From: Prevotella aff. ruminicola Tc2-24
Lineage (GTDB): Bacteria > Bacteroidota > Bacteroidia > Bacteroidales > Bacteroidaceae
Reading direction: 5' to 3'
DNA: 64,000 nt
NCBI RefSeq assembly: GCF_900110895.1
Contig: NZ_FOIQ01000001.1
Location: 186,001-250,000, forward strand
The notes below the pieces were generated by a model. It was not told the DNA's origin, made no database searches, and saw nothing but the letters and a program-made list of their open reading frames with translations. This document shows, in pieces, positions 31,870-40,457 of the stretch (position 1 is its first letter; each line of letters starts with the position of its first letter). The translations under genes were made by a program, and so were the position numbers.

Positions 31870-34800
31870 GATACGAGAATATACAGAAAGTCCTGTTGCT
31901 TGGCTCAGGCGCATTGAAGATCGGTGAGGCTGGTGAGTTCGACTACTCCGGATCACAAGCACTGAAAGCATTGAGAGAGGAGGGCGTAAAAACGGTTCTC
32001 ATTAATCCGAACATCGCCACCGTGCAGACCTCGGAAGGAGTAGCCGACGAGATCTATTTCCTCCCGGTACAGCCCTACTTCGTGGAACGTGTCATCCAGA
32101 AGGAGCGTCCCGACGGCATCCTGCTGGCGTTCGGTGGACAGACGGCTTTGAACTGTGGTGTAGAACTGTATAAGAGTGGGGTATTGGAGAAGTACGGTGT
32201 AAAGGTGTTGGGAACACCAGTACAGGCCATTATGGATACGGAGGACCGTGAACTCTTCGTGAAAAAACTCGATGAGATAGGGGTGAAGACCATTAAGAGT
32301 GAGGCTTGTGAGACGATCGAACAGGCACGCAAGGCAGCCAAGGAACTCGGTTATCCTGTGATCCTTCGTGCGGCTTATGCCCTCGGCGGACTTGGTAGTG
32401 GATTCTGCGACAACGAAGAAGAATTGAATCGTCTGGCTGAGAAAGCCTTTGCTTTCTCGCCGCAGGTGCTTGTGGAGAAATCGCTGAAGGGTTGGAAGGA
32501 AATCGAATATGAGGTGGTTCGTGACCGTTACGACAACTGTATCACCGTTTGTAACATGGAGAACTTCGACCCACTCGGCATCCATACTGGTGAGTCGATC
32601 GTGGTGGCTCCGTCGCAGACGCTGACCAATTCTGAATATCATAAGCTTCGTGCCTTGGCCATCAAGATCATCCGTCATATCGGTATCGTCGGAGAATGTA
32701 ATGTACAGTATGCCTTCGACCCAAGTTCGGAGGACTACCGTGTCATTGAGGTCAACGCCCGTCTGTCGCGCTCTTCTGCGTTGGCATCGAAGGCGACAGG
32801 CTATCCTCTGGCTTTCGTAGCTGCCAAACTTGGTATGGGATACGGACTCTTTGAGTTGAAGAACTCCGTGACGAAGACGACGACGGCCTTCTTCGAACCC
32901 GCCCTCGACTATGTGGTGTGTAAGATCCCACGTTGGGATCTTTCAAAGTTTCGTGGTGTAGACAAGGAGCTCGGTTCATCCATGAAGTCGGTCGGTGAGG
33001 TGATGGCTATCGGCAGAACTTTTGAGGAAGCTATACAAAAAGGTCTCCGTATGATTGGACAGGGTATGCATGGTTTTGTGGAGAATAAAGAGTTGCAGAT
33101 ACCGGATATTGATGCGGCCTTGCGTGAGCCGACAGATAAGCGTGTGTTTATCATCTCGAAGGCTATGCACCTGCCGGAATATGATATCGATAAGATTCAT
33201 GAATTGACGAAGATCGACAAGTGGTTCCTGCAGAAGTTAAAACATATCATTGATATCGATGAGCAACTGAAGAAACAGAATATCAACACGCTTGAGAAAG
33301 ATCTGCTCCATGAGGCGAAGGTCTATGGCTTTACGGACTTCCAGATTGCACGTGCCATCGGTCTGGAGAAAGAGATTGAAAACATGCACCATGCGTCGTT
33401 ACTGGTGCGTAACCGTAGAAAACAGTATGGAATCCTGCCCGTCGTGAAGCAGATCGATACTCTGGCAGCCGAATATCCGGCACAGACAAACTATCTGTAT
33501 GTCACTTATTCAGGTGTGGACAGCGATATTCAGTATGAGAAAGACAAGAAGAGTATTATTGTGTTGGGAAGCGGTGCCTATCGTATCGGTTCCTCGGTAG
33601 AGTTCGACTGGTGTGGGGTGCAGGCTCTTAACACCATCAGAAGAGAAGGCTGGCGCTCTGTCATGATTAACTATAATCCGGAGACAGTCTCTACCGACTA
33701 TGATATGTGTGACCGCCTGTATTTCGATGAGCTTACCTTTGAGAGGGTGCTGGATATCATCGATATGGAAGAGCCGTATGGTGTGATTGTTTCGACAGGT
33801 GGTCAGATTCCCAATAACCTCGCGATGTATCTTGATGAGCAGCATGTGCCCATCCTTGGTACGAGTGCGCAGGATATTGACGGTGCCGAGGATCGTGCTA
33901 AATTCTCGCAGATGCTCAATGAGATTGGGGTCAATCAACCAGAGTGGAGTGCATTGACCTCCATGGAGGATATCGACCAGTTTGTAAACAGAGTGGGCTT
34001 CCCGGTGCTGGTTCGTCCGTCGTACGTGCTCTCCGGCGCCGCCATGAATGTCTGTTCGAACAAAGAAGAACTGGGACATTTCCTGCAACTGGCAGCCAAT
34101 GTCTCGGAAGATCATCCAGTCGTGGTGTCGAAGTTCATTGAGAATGCCAAGGAGATCGAGATGGACGCTGTGGCAAAGGATGGCGAGATTCTGGCCTATG
34201 CCATCTCCGAACATATTGAGTTTGCCGGTGTCCATTCCGGTGATGCCACCATCCAGTTCCCTCCGCAGAAACTCTATGTGGAGACGGTACGCCGCATTAA
34301 ACGTATCAGTCGTCAGATTGCTAAGGCACTCCATATCAACGGTCCTTTCAATATCCAATATATGGCAAGGGAGAACGATATCCTGGTTATCGAGTGTAAT
34401 CTCCGTGCCTCACGATCCTTCCCCTTTGTTTCGAAGGTGTTGAAACTCAATCTGATTGACTTGGCCACGAAGGTGATGCTGGGACTGCCGGTGGAGAAGC
34501 CTCATAAGAACCTGTTTGACCTCGACTATGTGGGTATCAAGGCAAGTCAGTTCTCGTTCAACCGTCTGCAAAAGGCCGACCCTGTGTTGGGTGTGGACAT
34601 GGCCTCGACGGGTGAGGTGGGTTGCTTGGGTGATAACTCAAGCACGGCCTTGTTGAAGGCCATGCTGTCTGTCGGGCATCGTATCCCTAAGAAGAGCGTC
34701 CTCCTTTCTACAGGAACAGCCAAACAGAAAGCCGATATGCTTGACGCTGCACGGATGCTGGTGGCTCATGGCTATAAGCTTTATGCTACAGGTGGTACAT

Positions 34801-35096
34801 CGAGGTACCTGTCGGATAATGGTGTAGAGAATACCATGGTGTTCTGGCCTTCAGAGCCCGACAAACAGCCACAGGCGCTGGATATGCTTCATCAACACGA
34901 GATCGACATGGTGGTCAATGTTCCGAAGAACCTATCGGAAGGTGAGTTAACGAATGGATACAAGATCCGTCGTGCTGCTATCGACCTGAATGTTCCGTTG
35001 ATTACAAACAGTCGACTGGCCAGCGCGTTCATCAATGCATTCTGTACTATTAATCTTGACGAAATCGGCATCAAGTCGTGGGCTGAGTATAAATAG
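31866..35096 (+). CDS. carB: Carbamoyl-phosphate synthase large subunit
   Basis: This 1076-residue subunit has two homologous ATP-grasp synthetase halves (starting near LLLGSGALKIGEAGEFDYSG and IIVLGSGAYRIGSSVEFDWC), an oligomerisation domain between them and a C-terminal MGS-like allosteric domain (about 935-1076, SVLLSTGTAKQKADMLDAAR, NVPKNLSEGELTNGYKIRR). It consumes two ATP, bicarbonate and ammonia. The length is normal. It is coupled to carA by a 4 bp overlap. Confidence 0.97.
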   Translation: MRYENIQKVLLLGSGALKIGEAGEFDYSGSQALKALREEGVKTVLINPNIATVQTSEGVADEIYFLPVQPYFVERVIQKERPDGILLAFGGQTALNCGVELYKSGVLEKYGVKVLGTPVQAIMDTEDRELFVKKLDEIGVKTIKSEACETIEQARKAAKELGYPVILRAAYALGGLGSGFCDNEEELNRLAEKAFAFSPQVLVEKSLKGWKEIEYEVVRDRYDNCITVCNMENFDPLGIHTGESIVVAPSQTLTNSEYHKLRALAIKIIRHIGIVGECNVQYAFDPSSEDYRVIEVNARLSRSSALASKATGYPLAFVAAKLGMGYGLFELKNSVTKTTTAFFEPALDYVVCKIPRWDLSKFRGVDKELGSSMKSVGEVMAIGRTFEEAIQKGLRMIGQGMHGFVENKELQIPDIDAALREPTDKRVFIISKAMHLPEYDIDKIHELTKIDKWFLQKLKHIIDIDEQLKKQNINTLEKDLLHEAKVYGFTDFQIARAIGLEKEIENMHHASLLVRNRRKQYGILPVVKQIDTLAAEYPAQTNYLYVTYSGVDSDIQYEKDKKSIIVLGSGAYRIGSSVEFDWCGVQALNTIRREGWRSVMINYNPETVSTDYDMCDRLYFDELTFERVLDIIDMEEPYGVIVSTGGQIPNNLAMYLDEQHVPILGTSAQDIDGAEDRAKFSQMLNEIGVNQPEWSALTSMEDIDQFVNRVGFPVLVRPSYVLSGAAMNVCSNKEELGHFLQLAANVSEDHPVVVSKFIENAKEIEMDAVAKDGEILAYAISEHIEFAGVHSGDATIQFPPQKLYVETVRRIKRISRQIAKALHINGPFNIQYMARENDILVIECNLRASRSFPFVSKVLKLNLIDLATKVMLGLPVEKPHKNLFDLDYVGIKASQFSFNRLQKADPVLGVDMASTGEVGCLGDNSSTALLKAMLSVGHRIPKKSVLLSTGTAKQKADMLDAARMLVAHGYKLYATGGTSRYLSDNGVENTMVFWPSEPDKQPQALDMLHQHEIDMVVNVPKNLSEGELTNGYKIRRAAIDLNVPLITNSRLASAFINAFCTINLDEIGIKSWAEYK

Positions 35097-35123
35097 CAGG
35101 TATACAAAAGACGAAAAAATAGT

Positions 35124-35152
35124 GCAATAATTTGGCTATGTCAAATTATTGC
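35124..35152. promoter_or_regulatory. Perfect 11-bp inverted repeat over the REC-kinase promoter
   Basis: GCAATAATTTG (35124-35134) and CAAATTATTGC (35142-35152) are exact complements with a 7-base spacer. The left arm includes the -33 TTTG. It could be an operator or the carB terminator; a T-rich run follows. Confidence 0.65.
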
Positions 35153-35162
35153 ATTATTTTTG
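35131..35162 (+). promoter_or_regulatory. Promoter of the REC-kinase/nspC pair
   Basis: TTTG (35131-35134), 20 bp, TATTTTTG (35155-35162); the ATG at 35190 is 27 bp downstream. Confidence 0.7.
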
Positions 35163-35189
35163 CAAACACATATGTAATACTGACCCAAA

Positions 35190-36335
35190 ATGGATGCTGG
35201 AGAAAGCTTAGAGTCTAAAATCAACCGTAGTGAGTATAAAATACTTATCGTCGACGATGTAGTCAGTAACGTGCTGCTGCTAAAGATCCTATTGACGAAT
35301 GAGAAATTCCAAGTCTGTACGGCCAATAATGGAAACATGTGCATTGAGATGGCCAAGAAAGAGCATCCGGACTTGATTCTTCTGGATGTGATGATGCCAG
35401 ACATCAGTGGTTTTGATACTGCTGTTATCCTGAAGAAAGACGAGGAAACTAAGGATATACCTATTATCTTCCTGACGGCACTGAACACGCCGACAGACCT
35501 TGTGCATGGTTTCCAGGTGGGTGCAAGTGACTTTCTGACAAAGCCGTTCAATAAGGAGGAGCTGGTCATGCGTGTCACACAGCAGATATCACTTGTGGCT
35601 GCAAAGCGTATCATCGAACATCAGAACGAAGAACTTCGTGCTACGCTTAACAACCGTGATAAGATGTATTCTGTCATTGCGCATGATCTACGTTCACCTA
35701 TGGCCAGTATACGTATGGTACTGAACTTGGTAGTTGCCTCCACGACACCGGAACTTGTTGGACCGGAATTGTATGAGTTGCTGGACAAGGCCAATAGAGA
35801 GTCGGAGGAGGTGCATGATCTCTTGGATAACCTTCTGAAGTGGACGAAGAGTCAGACCGGTCGACTGAACGTTGTTGAACAAGATCTTGACTTAAACGAC
35901 ATCATTCCTGGAGTTGTCGATATCTTCGAGATAATCGCACAAACCAAGCGAATCAAACTGAACCTGCAAGGGTCGGACACACATCTGGTGGTCAGGGCCG
36001 ACAATGATATGTTGAAGACCGTAGTCCGGAATTTTATTTCCAATGCTATTAAGTTCTCCCCAGAGGACTCTTCTATCGACATCGTAGTTCGGCAGGAAGG
36101 TGATTATGCCAAGGTGAGCGTACGGGATCATGGTGTTGGTATCGCAGCTAACCGTCTTGATTCGATTTTCCGTAAGGGTGAGACAACCTATGGTACCGGT
36201 GGTGAGGAGGGGTCCGGTCTCGGACTTCTGTTGTGTCAGGACTTTGCCCAGAAGAATGGTGGTATGTGTACAGTAGAATCCGTCGAAGGACAGGGGAGTA
36301 CGTTCAATGTTCTTATCCCACTAAAGAAAGAATAA
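35190..36335 (+). CDS. Soluble hybrid protein: receiver domain followed by histidine kinase
   Basis: This 381-residue cytoplasmic protein has a receiver domain first (about 12-130: ILIVDDVVSNVLLLK, phospho-acceptor Asp in LILLDVMMPDISG). A HisKA domain follows (VIAHDLRSPMASIR, about 165) and an HATPase_c domain (NFISNAIKFSP, DHGVGI, GSGLGLLLC). There is no membrane segment or DNA-binding domain. The REC-first order suggests the kinase is itself controlled by phosphorylation from another kinase. Its stop codon overlaps the nspC start by one base (TAATG), so their translation is coupled. Confidence 0.88.
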   Translation: MDAGESLESKINRSEYKILIVDDVVSNVLLLKILLTNEKFQVCTANNGNMCIEMAKKEHPDLILLDVMMPDISGFDTAVILKKDEETKDIPIIFLTALNTPTDLVHGFQVGASDFLTKPFNKEELVMRVTQQISLVAAKRIIEHQNEELRATLNNRDKMYSVIAHDLRSPMASIRMVLNLVVASTTPELVGPELYELLDKANRESEEVHDLLDNLLKWTKSQTGRLNVVEQDLDLNDIIPGVVDIFEIIAQTKRIKLNLQGSDTHLVVRADNDMLKTVVRNFISNAIKFSPEDSSIDIVVRQEGDYAKVSVRDHGVGIAANRLDSIFRKGETTYGTGGEEGSGLGLLLCQDFAQKNGGMCTVESVEGQGSTFNVLIPLKKE

Positions 36336-37465
36336 TGTCCACACCTATTTATATAATAGAAGAAACGAAACTTCGCCGCAATCTCAAGCTTATCGCTGGT
36401 GTTGCGGCGAAAGCAGATATAGAGATTATCCTAGCCTTTAAGGCTTTTGCCTTGTGGAAGACGTTCCCAATTATTCGTGAGTATATTCATGCCACCACGG
36501 CAAGCTCACTCTCGGAAGCTCGTTTGGCATATGAGGAATTCGGGGCACCTGCTCATACCTTTTCGCCAGCTTATACGGATGATGAGATTGATGAGATTGC
36601 ACGTCGCTCTTCGCATCTGACTTTCAATTCGCTCTCACAGTATGAGCGCTACCATCACCGTGTCAAGGATGTGTCGCTTGGTCTCCGTATTAACCCAGAG
36701 TATTCTGAAGTGGGCACCATGTTGTATAATCCCTGTGCACCTGGGACACGTTTCGGTGTTACCGCGGATAAGTTGCCTGAGCGTCTACCGACGGACATTG
36801 ATGGGTTTCATTGTCACTGCCATTGTGAGAGTGGGGCAGATGTATTCGAGCGCACGCTGGTACATATCGAAGAGAAGTTCTCGCGTTGGTTCCCTCAGTT
36901 GAAATGGATTAATTTCGGAGGTGGCCACCTGATGACACGTCGGGATTATGATGTGGAACGGTTAATCTCTTTGATGCGCGGTTTCCATGAACGCTATCCG
37001 TGGCTGAAGGTGATACTGGAACCTGGCAGTGCTTTCGCATGGCAGACCGGACCTCTGGTATCTCATGTGGTGGATGTCGTGGAGGATAAAGGTATCAGGA
37101 CCGCCATTTTGGATGTCAGTTTCACTTGTCATATGCCCGACTGTCTCGAGATGCCTTATTTCCCTGATGTCCGCTATGCCATCCACGTTGATGACAATAC
37201 ACTATCATCGACAGCCAACCGCCATCTCTATAGATTAGGTGGCAACAGTTGTCTGAGTGGCGACTATATGGGATTCTGGCAGTTTAATCATGAGTTGCAG
37301 ATCGGTGAAGAGGTGATATTTGAAGATATGATTCATTATACAACGGTGAAGACAAATATGTTTAATGGCATTTCTCATCCGGCCATTGCTATGCTTCATA
37401 TGGACGGGAAGTTGGAGATTTTGCGTGAGTTTGGCTATCAGGATTACAAAAATCGGATGGATTAG
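36335..37465 (+). CDS. nspC: Carboxynorspermidine decarboxylase
   Basis: This 376-residue PLP enzyme of the alanine-racemase fold decarboxylates carboxynorspermidine or carboxyspermidine to norspermidine or spermidine. The PLP-lysine segment is LAFKAFALWKTFPIIREY near the N-terminus. HCHCESGADVFE and NFGGGHLMTRRDYDVERL match NspC, and the C-terminal region has DMIHYTTVKTNMFNG. The start ATG 36335 lies within the kinase stop. The longer frame would run 34 codons back into the kinase gene. The partner carboxynorspermidine dehydrogenase is not in the window. Confidence 0.94.
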   Translation: MSTPIYIIEETKLRRNLKLIAGVAAKADIEIILAFKAFALWKTFPIIREYIHATTASSLSEARLAYEEFGAPAHTFSPAYTDDEIDEIARRSSHLTFNSLSQYERYHHRVKDVSLGLRINPEYSEVGTMLYNPCAPGTRFGVTADKLPERLPTDIDGFHCHCHCESGADVFERTLVHIEEKFSRWFPQLKWINFGGGHLMTRRDYDVERLISLMRGFHERYPWLKVILEPGSAFAWQTGPLVSHVVDVVEDKGIRTAILDVSFTCHMPDCLEMPYFPDVRYAIHVDDNTLSSTANRHLYRLGGNSCLSGDYMGFWQFNHELQIGEEVIFEDMIHYTTVKTNMFNGISHPAIAMLHMDGKLEILREFGYQDYKNRMD

Positions 37466-37495
37466 AACTTTTTTAGAAAAAAATGTCTGAAAAGT

Positions 37496-37526
37496 TTTGC
37501 CAGTTCCGAAAAAAGCATTACCTTTG
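37496..37526 (+). promoter_or_regulatory. Promoter of the tRNA-Gly/Leu/Leu/Gly cluster
   Basis: TTTG (37496-37499), 19 bp, TACCTTTG (37519-37526), followed by CACTCGC. The layout closely matches the tRNA-Asp promoter. Confidence 0.8.
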
Positions 37527-37562
37527 CACTCGCATTTAGAGAAATGCCTTTTAGAAAGCGCG

Positions 37563-37623
37563 GAATTCTCCCGCAAGCCGAGAGCAGAACAATAAGTTTT
37601 TATGCTGAAGCGCTGTTGAGAAT
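37563..37623 (+). other. Structured element upstream of tRNA-Gly copy 1
   Basis: CCGCAAGCCGA is bracketed by ATTCTC (37565-37570) and its complement GAGAAT (37618-37623). A second version of this arrangement, with changed but still complementary arms, precedes the other tRNA-Gly. Confidence 0.4.
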
Positions 37624-37648
37624 GCTGATTGTTTTCAGAAGAAAATAA

Positions 37649-37721
37649 GCGGAAATAGCTCAGTTGGTAGAGCACAACCTTGCCAAGGTTGGGGTCGCGG
37701 GTCCGAGTCCCGTTTTCCGCT
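37649..37721 (+). tRNA. tRNA-Gly(GCC), copy 1
   Basis: A 73-base tRNA. GCGGAAA pairs with TTTCCGC, the anticodon GCC is at 37682-37684 and the T loop has GGTCCGAGTCC. CCA is not encoded. Confidence 0.97.
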
Positions 37722-37770
37722 CACATCTTGAACAAAAAGAGGCATTAGAGATTGGCTTTAATGTAAAAAT

Positions 37771-37852
37771 GCCCAGGTGGCGGAATTGGTAGACGCGCAC
37801 GTTTCAGGTGCGTGTGCCGCGAGGCGTGCAGGTTCGAGTCCTGTTCTGGGCA
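37771..37852 (+). tRNA. tRNA-Leu(CAG)
   Basis: An 82-base class II tRNA with a long variable arm (TGCCGCGAGGCGT). The acceptor GCCCAGG pairs with TCTGGGC; the anticodon CAG is at 37805-37807. Confidence 0.95.
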
Positions 37853-37876
37853 CTCTTTTTATTCAACGTGTTTGTT

Positions 37877-37960
37877 GGAGAGGTGGCGGAATTGGTAGAC
37901 GCGCTACTTTGAGGGGGTAGTGTCAATTGCGACGTGGGAGTTCGAGTCTCCTCCTCTTCA
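37877..37960 (+). tRNA. tRNA-Leu(GAG)
   Basis: An 84-base class II tRNA. GGAGAGG pairs with CCTCTTC (one G-T pair), the anticodon GAG is at 37911-37913 and a long variable arm is present. Confidence 0.94.
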
Positions 37961-37966
37961 CATAGC

Positions 37967-38027
37967 AGAATTTTCGCGCAAGCCGACCGTATAGAACTTA
38001 CTTTTATACAGAGGTGCCGCCGAAAAT
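37967..38027 (+). other. Structured element upstream of tRNA-Gly copy 2
   Basis: CGCAAGCCGA is bracketed by ATTTTCG (37970-37976) and CGAAAAT (38021-38027). It mirrors the element at 37563-37623 with compensating base changes. Confidence 0.4.
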
Positions 38028-38045
38028 CTTGACTGTCGCAGACAG

Positions 38046-38118
38046 GCGGAAATAGCTCAGTTGGTAGAGCACAACCTTGCCAAGGTTGGGGTCGCGGGTC
38101 CGAGTCCCGTTTTCCGCT
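38046..38118 (+). tRNA. tRNA-Gly(GCC), copy 2
   Basis: Identical to copy 1; the anticodon is at 38079-38081. The next protein gene starts 27 bp later without its own visible promoter. Confidence 0.97.
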
Positions 38119-38145
38119 CTTATATTAGGAAAACAACAATTTTAG

Positions 38146-38691
38146 ATGAATTTATATTTAAGATATTTTGACCGTGAAACGTTAGTTTCCACAGTTGATG
38201 AAGCTATCGATTTCCTACGTTCCATTGACGAGATAGAAATGGACCCCATGTTAGAGGCAGATATCCGTGAATATGCTGCGAGTGATGTGTTCTATCCTAA
38301 AAGATATAAGATTCATCCCCGTGTCTATTTTATCATTATAAAGACGGAGGCTGCTACCATGCAGGATTTCAAAGATAAGAAGGCTGTGCATTCTGCCAGT
38401 GATGGTGTACCAGCGAAACCTGTGACGTCAGCAGTGGCACGACTGAATGAGATCAGACCGGGATGGTATGAAGGCATGCTCGATTTCAAGCGTGTACTTT
38501 TGATACCTGGAACAGGTAAGTTTCAGTACCGTGATACGCAATTTGTCGCTCAACTGAAGGCCAATTCTGGCATGGACTGCTATGAGCGTATCATCGAGCA
38601 TCTTCGTGACCGTGTCGACGAACGTAGTCAGTTCCCTTCTGCGAAAGGAAAGAATTTCAAGTTCCGTTATCTTGGAAAGGCACGAGCATAA
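38146..38691 (+). CDS. Conserved hypothetical protein
   Basis: This 181-residue soluble protein begins MNLYLRYFDRETLVSTVDEAIDFL. I do not recognise a named family. It is a mix of helices and strands with YKIHPRVYFIIIKTEAA in the middle, a flexible stretch (residues about 82-105) and a basic C-terminus (GKNFKFRYLGKARA). It has no signal peptide or membrane segment. It lies between tRNA-Gly and ssb and probably shares the tRNA transcript. The link with ssb and gldE hints at a conserved Bacteroidales block. Confidence 0.75.
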   Translation: MNLYLRYFDRETLVSTVDEAIDFLRSIDEIEMDPMLEADIREYAASDVFYPKRYKIHPRVYFIIIKTEAATMQDFKDKKAVHSASDGVPAKPVTSAVARLNEIRPGWYEGMLDFKRVLLIPGTGKFQYRDTQFVAQLKANSGMDCYERIIEHLRDRVDERSQFPSAKGKNFKFRYLGKARA

Positions 38692-38709
38692 TTAAGAAAG
38701 GAGGAGTCT

Positions 38710-39123
38710 ATGAATAAGGTAATGCTTATTGGTAATGTTGGCCAGGATCCTGAAGTACGTTATGTTGATCAGGGGGTCGCTGTTGCCCGTTTGCGTTTGG
38801 CAACGACGGAGCGTGGTTATACACTTCAGAACGGAACGCAAGTGCCGGATCATACCGACTGGCATAATGTGATTCTGTGGCGTCGGCTGGCTGAGATTGT
38901 TGAGAAATATGTACATAAAGGAGACAAACTTTATGTTGAGGGTCGTGTTCGCTACACTTCGTATGATGATAAGCAGGGGCAGCGTCGTTTCGTGACTGAG
39001 ATATGGGCCGACAATATTGAGTTGTTAAGTCCGAAACCTGCCACAGCAACAGGTGCCACGGTGAATGAGTCTATGGAGGCGCCCCAGCCTGACAATCATC
39101 CTGAGAAGGATCTGCCATTCTAA
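38710..39123 (+). CDS. ssb: Single-stranded DNA-binding protein
   Basis: This 137-residue SSB has the OB fold (MNKVMLIGNVGQDPEVRYVDQG, WHNVILWRRLAEIVEKYVHKGDKLYVEGRV) and a short disordered tail ending in the conserved acidic tip DLPF. The tip recruits repair and replication partners. AGGAGG lies 7 bp before the ATG, a rare strong Shine-Dalgarno in this window. gldE starts 2 bp after the stop. Confidence 0.96.
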   Translation: MNKVMLIGNVGQDPEVRYVDQGVAVARLRLATTERGYTLQNGTQVPDHTDWHNVILWRRLAEIVEKYVHKGDKLYVEGRVRYTSYDDKQGQRRFVTEIWADNIELLSPKPATATGATVNESMEAPQPDNHPEKDLPF

Positions 39124-39125
39124 GC

Positions 39126-40445
39126 ATGGATTATCTTCAACAGATACTCAGTGACGTTCATTTTCTAGACCCCACCATGGGAGCAGTCGTGGCAGGGTTG
39201 TTGGCCTGTCTGCTTCTCGTATTCTCAGGTTATGCCTCTGGTTCAGAGATTGCCTTCTTTTCATTATCTCCAAAGGATCTAAACGACCTTGACGAGGAGA
39301 AAAATGAGCATGATAAGCAGATTAGCGCTCTGCGCGCAGATTCAGAGCGTACACTAGCTACCATTCTCATTACCAACAATTTGGTCAATGTTACCATCAT
39401 CATGCTCTGTAACTATTTCTTTGATCATGTCATTGATTTTGGTATTGCCTATTGGTTGCAGTTCCTGGTGATAACGGTCCTATTGACATTCCTTCTCTTG
39501 CTTTTCGGTGAGATTATGCCGAAGGTCTATGCCGGTCAGCATGCTTTGGCATTCTGTCGTTTCTCTGCTAGTGGGATTATTCATCTTCGCAAACTATTCT
39601 ATCCTTTATCATCAATACTGATTCGCTCGGGTATGTTGGCAGAGAAAGTGGTTCAGAAGGAGAGTCATGTGTTGAGTGTCGACGATTTGGAGCAAGCACT
39701 CGAGTTGACCGATGAGAATGAATTGAGAGGAGAGAAGAATATGCTTGAGGGTATTGTTCGCTTTGGTGACGAGACAGCCAAAGAGGTGATGACTAGTCGT
39801 CAGGATGTCGTGGACTTGGATTTCCGGTCTTCTTTTTCTGATGTACTGAAATGTATCGTGGAGAACAATTACTCCCGAATCCCTGTCTATCAGGGCTCCA
39901 TCGATAATATCCGTGGAATCTTATATATTAAGGATCTATTGCCTCATCTGTCGAAACCTGCCTCTTTCCGTTGGCAGTCGCTCATCAGACCGCCTTATTT
40001 TGTTCCTGAGACGAAGAAGATCGATGACTTGCTCCGTGAGTTTCAGGAAAACAAGGTGCACATTGCTATTGTGGTCGATGAGTTTGGTGGTACCAGTGGT
40101 ATCATCACCCTTGAGGATGTACTTGAAGAAATCGTCGGTGAGATCAATGACGAGTACGATGACGAGGAGAAAAGTTATGTACGGTTGAATGCCAATACCT
40201 ATATTTTTGAAGGTAAGACGTTGCTGAGTGATCTATTTAAGATCTTGGATATTGACGATGAGACTTTCGAGGAGGTGGAGGGTGATGCCGACTCGCTAGC
40301 AGGATTGCTTCTGGAGATCAAAGGTGATTTCCCGGACCTTCATGAGCGTATAGATTATAAGAATTTCACCTTTGAGGTAACGGAACTCGATGGTCATCGT
40401 ATCTCAAAGGTGAAAGTCATTATCCACGATTCAGCAGAAGCGTAG
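39126..40445 (+). CDS. gldE: Gliding-motility-associated GldE-like protein (CNNM/CBS/CorC)
   Basis: This 439-residue membrane protein has a CNNM (DUF21) domain with three to four transmembrane helices (about 20-160), a pair of CBS domains (about 215-340) and a C-terminal CorC_HlyC domain (about 350-435). Such proteins are linked to metal ion (Mg, Co) or other ion transport. In Bacteroidetes the GldE branch sits next to ssb, as here. Gliding is not expected in Prevotellaceae, so its function here is not known. gldD is not in the window. It ends 12 bp from the convergent clostripain-like gene. Confidence 0.88.
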   Translation: MDYLQQILSDVHFLDPTMGAVVAGLLACLLLVFSGYASGSEIAFFSLSPKDLNDLDEEKNEHDKQISALRADSERTLATILITNNLVNVTIIMLCNYFFDHVIDFGIAYWLQFLVITVLLTFLLLLFGEIMPKVYAGQHALAFCRFSASGIIHLRKLFYPLSSILIRSGMLAEKVVQKESHVLSVDDLEQALELTDENELRGEKNMLEGIVRFGDETAKEVMTSRQDVVDLDFRSSFSDVLKCIVENNYSRIPVYQGSIDNIRGILYIKDLLPHLSKPASFRWQSLIRPPYFVPETKKIDDLLREFQENKVHIAIVVDEFGGTSGIITLEDVLEEIVGEINDEYDDEEKSYVRLNANTYIFEGKTLLSDLFKILDIDDETFEEVEGDADSLAGLLLEIKGDFPDLHERIDYKNFTFEVTELDGHRISKVKVIIHDSAEA

Positions 40446-40457
40446 TCTTTCTATAGT

